Shown piece after piece: positions 5,036 through 6,297 of a DNA stretch of 6,297 nt. The DNA comes from Bacteroidales bacterium. GTDB taxonomy: Bacteria; Bacteroidota; Bacteroidia; Bacteroidales; JAADGE01. Where the stretch lies: positions 1 through 6,297 of the forward strand of contig JAOZMN010000177.1 in the NCBI GenBank assembly GCA_029934265.1, given 5' to 3'. Within the stretch, counting starts at the first letter, position 1. Every line of letters starts with the position of its first letter. Position numbers and translations under genes: made by a program. The notes under the pieces were generated by a model, which saw only the letters and a list, made by a program, of their open reading frames with translations, did not search any database and was not told the DNA's origin.

Positions 5036-6297
5036 TTATTGCTTTTTTTCGATTACCGAAATAATATCTCTTACTTTTTTAAGTCTTGTAATCAGAAGAC
5101 TTAATTCTTTTGTATTTTTAACCGGTACCACAAGCGTTCCGTAAAATTTATCGTCTTTTCCTTCGGTAATTGACAAGGCTTTTATATTTAAACGAAATTC
5201 TTCCGAAATAATTTTAGTAATAGACACAGTTATTCCGAGTTGGTCTTTGCCGGTAACAATTAAATTTGCAATAAATTCTTGGTCGTTCGATGCTTGTTTC
5301 CAGCCTGCACTTATTACTCTGTACGGATAGCGTGTAATCATGTCTTTTGCATTCGGACAGCTTTTTTTATGTATTCTTGTTCCTTTTGTAACGGTTATGA
5401 AACCAAATATTTTATCTCCGAATTTCGGATTACAACATTTTGCAAAATCATAATCGAGCGAGCTGATACCGTTTTCGATAATTAAATCTCCTTCATTTCC
5501 GGTGGCTTCAACAGTTCGTACCTCTCTTAAATCCGTTTCTTGTCTTGAAGTTTTTTCTTCTTTTTTATCGAAAGCGATTTTAATTTTCAGAACATCTAAT
5601 TTTCCTTCTCCGAATTTTTGATATAATTTTACCGAAGTATCACAATCAAAATATTTTCTAAGAATTTCAATATTTTTATCGGTAAAATCGAGTTTCAGTT
5701 GTGCAAATTTTTGTTTTATGATTTCTCTTCCTGCATTCGAGCTTTCATAAAAAATATCTTTTAAAGCACGCTTTATTTTATTGATTGTCTTTTTACTTTT
5801 CCCGATTTTCAGCCATTCCTGTTTCGGCTTAGCACTTTTTGAAGTCTGAATTTTTACGGTTTCTCCGTTTTTAAGTTCGTAAGAAATCGGTTTTAAAATT
5901 CCGTTTACAGTTGCACCGGTACAAGTCATTCCTATTTTTGAATGAATTTGAAATGCAAAATCGAGTACCGTATATCCTTGTTTTAGTTTTTTGAGGTCGC
6001 CTTCGGGCGTAAAGATAAAAATTTCATCGGAATAAAGAGCTGCTTTTGCATCTTGGTCGTTTTCCTGCAAATTATCCGAATCCTGATTTTCTATTGCTTC
6101 ACGCATTTTTGCAAGTCTTTCGGAACTTTCACCTTTGTCTCCGTCCTTGTAACGCCAATGTGCCGCAAAACCTTTTTCGGCAATTTCGTCCATTCTTTCT
6201 GTCCTGATTTGCACTTCAACCCACTTATTTTCTGAGCCTATAACGGTTGTATGCAAGGATTCGTAACCACTTTTTTTGGGCGAACTTATCCAGTCTC
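5036..6297 (-). CDS. RelA/SpoT-family (p)ppGpp enzyme, N-terminal part outside window
   Basis: Makes and/or degrades the stringent-response alarmone (p)ppGpp. The frame runs open to the right edge, giving 419 residues; the usual length of roughly 730-750 means the HD hydrolase domain and most of the synthetase domain are missing from view. Counting the first whole codon at the edge as 1, the synthetase end is DWISSPKKSGYESLHTTV (1-18) with VEVQIRT (26-32) and GFAAHWRYK (42-50). The TGS domain follows at about 90-151 (IFIFTPEGDLKKLK, IHSKIG), then a helical linker, the zinc-finger/CC domain at about 281-313 (Cys287, Cys288, His309, Cys313) and a C-terminal ACT domain at about 341-419. The zinc-finger segment reads CCNPKFGDK where CCNPIPGD is usual. 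The TTG at 6256 is the Leu of YESLH, not a start. Hydrolase competence cannot be judged here. Confidence 0.95.
   Translation of the reverse strand, partial: DWISSPKKSGYESLHTTVIGSENKWVEVQIRTERMDEIAEKGFAAHWRYKDGDKGESSERLAKMREAIENQDSDNLQENDQDAKAALYSDEIFIFTPEGDLKKLKQGYTVLDFAFQIHSKIGMTCTGATVNGILKPISYELKNGETVKIQTSKSAKPKQEWLKIGKSKKTINKIKRALKDIFYESSNAGREIIKQKFAQLKLDFTDKNIEILRKYFDCDTSVKLYQKFGEGKLDVLKIKIAFDKKEEKTSRQETDLREVRTVEATGNEGDLIIENGISSLDYDFAKCCNPKFGDKIFGFITVTKGTRIHKKSCPNAKDMITRYPYRVISAGWKQASNDQEFIANLIVTGKDQLGITVSITKIISEEFRLNIKALSITEGKDDKFYGTLVVPVKNTKELSLLITRLKKVRDIISVIEKKQ

Noticed and set aside
6254..6256. TTG at 6256 as the Rel/SpoT start
   Set aside because: It is the Leu codon of the conserved YESLH motif, and the frame continues upstream to the window edge with good family similarity.

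Overview
The window is AT-rich with long poly-A/T stretches. Start codons lack clear Shine-Dalgarno sequences, and the only promoter-like motifs are of the Bacteroidota TAnnTTTG kind. Together with the protein families seen (a divergent SAM hydroxide adenosyltransferase, a small ABM protein of Bacteroidota type, an ALDH7 dehydrogenase and a Rel/SpoT protein), this suggests a member of the Bacteroidota. I cannot place it below phylum from sequence alone.

Layout. On the + strand at the left edge are the 3' part of a SAM hydroxide adenosyltransferase-like gene (open at the window edge, to 781) and an overlapping ABM-domain gene (771-1055). Everything else is on the - strand, read from right to left. 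It begins with the C-terminal two thirds or less of a RelA/SpoT (p)ppGpp enzyme (5036 to the right edge). Next come a secreted SUMF1/FGE-fold protein (4159-4914), a 2,4-dienoyl-CoA reductase-type SDR (3164-4015) and an ALDH7-family aldehyde dehydrogenase (1133-2668). The gaps between the - strand genes are 121, 143 and 495 bp, so they look like neighbours on one strand rather than a tight operon. The two + strand genes overlap and are probably translationally coupled.

The genes are ordinary housekeeping or metabolic genes. The unusual content is between them. (1) The 495-bp gap at 2669-3163 holds two copies of a miniature inverted-repeat element, 131 and 121 bp. Each ends in GAG...CTC, carries a perfect and identical 15-bp inner inverted repeat, and is bounded by its own 6-bp direct repeat (ATTTAT for one, TTAATT for the other). 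This is the signature expected of two independent insertions of a non-autonomous mobile element. The 10-bp length difference is explained by one internal 10-bp tandem duplication. (2) Heptameric tandem arrays lie at three gene 3' ends: an ACAANNN type between the convergent ABM and ALDH genes, and an ACTGNNN type (22 perfect-phase heptamers) between the SUMF1-like and SDR genes. Read along the upstream gene, both resemble ACA(A/G)TGA, and for two genes the stop codon TGA is supplied by the array itself. (3) A 20-bp sequence is repeated at a 30-bp period just after the SDR stop.

I see no defence system, CRISPR array, RNA gene or transposase. The strongest candidate for something undescribed is the pair of miniature elements, followed by the gene-end-oriented heptamer arrays.
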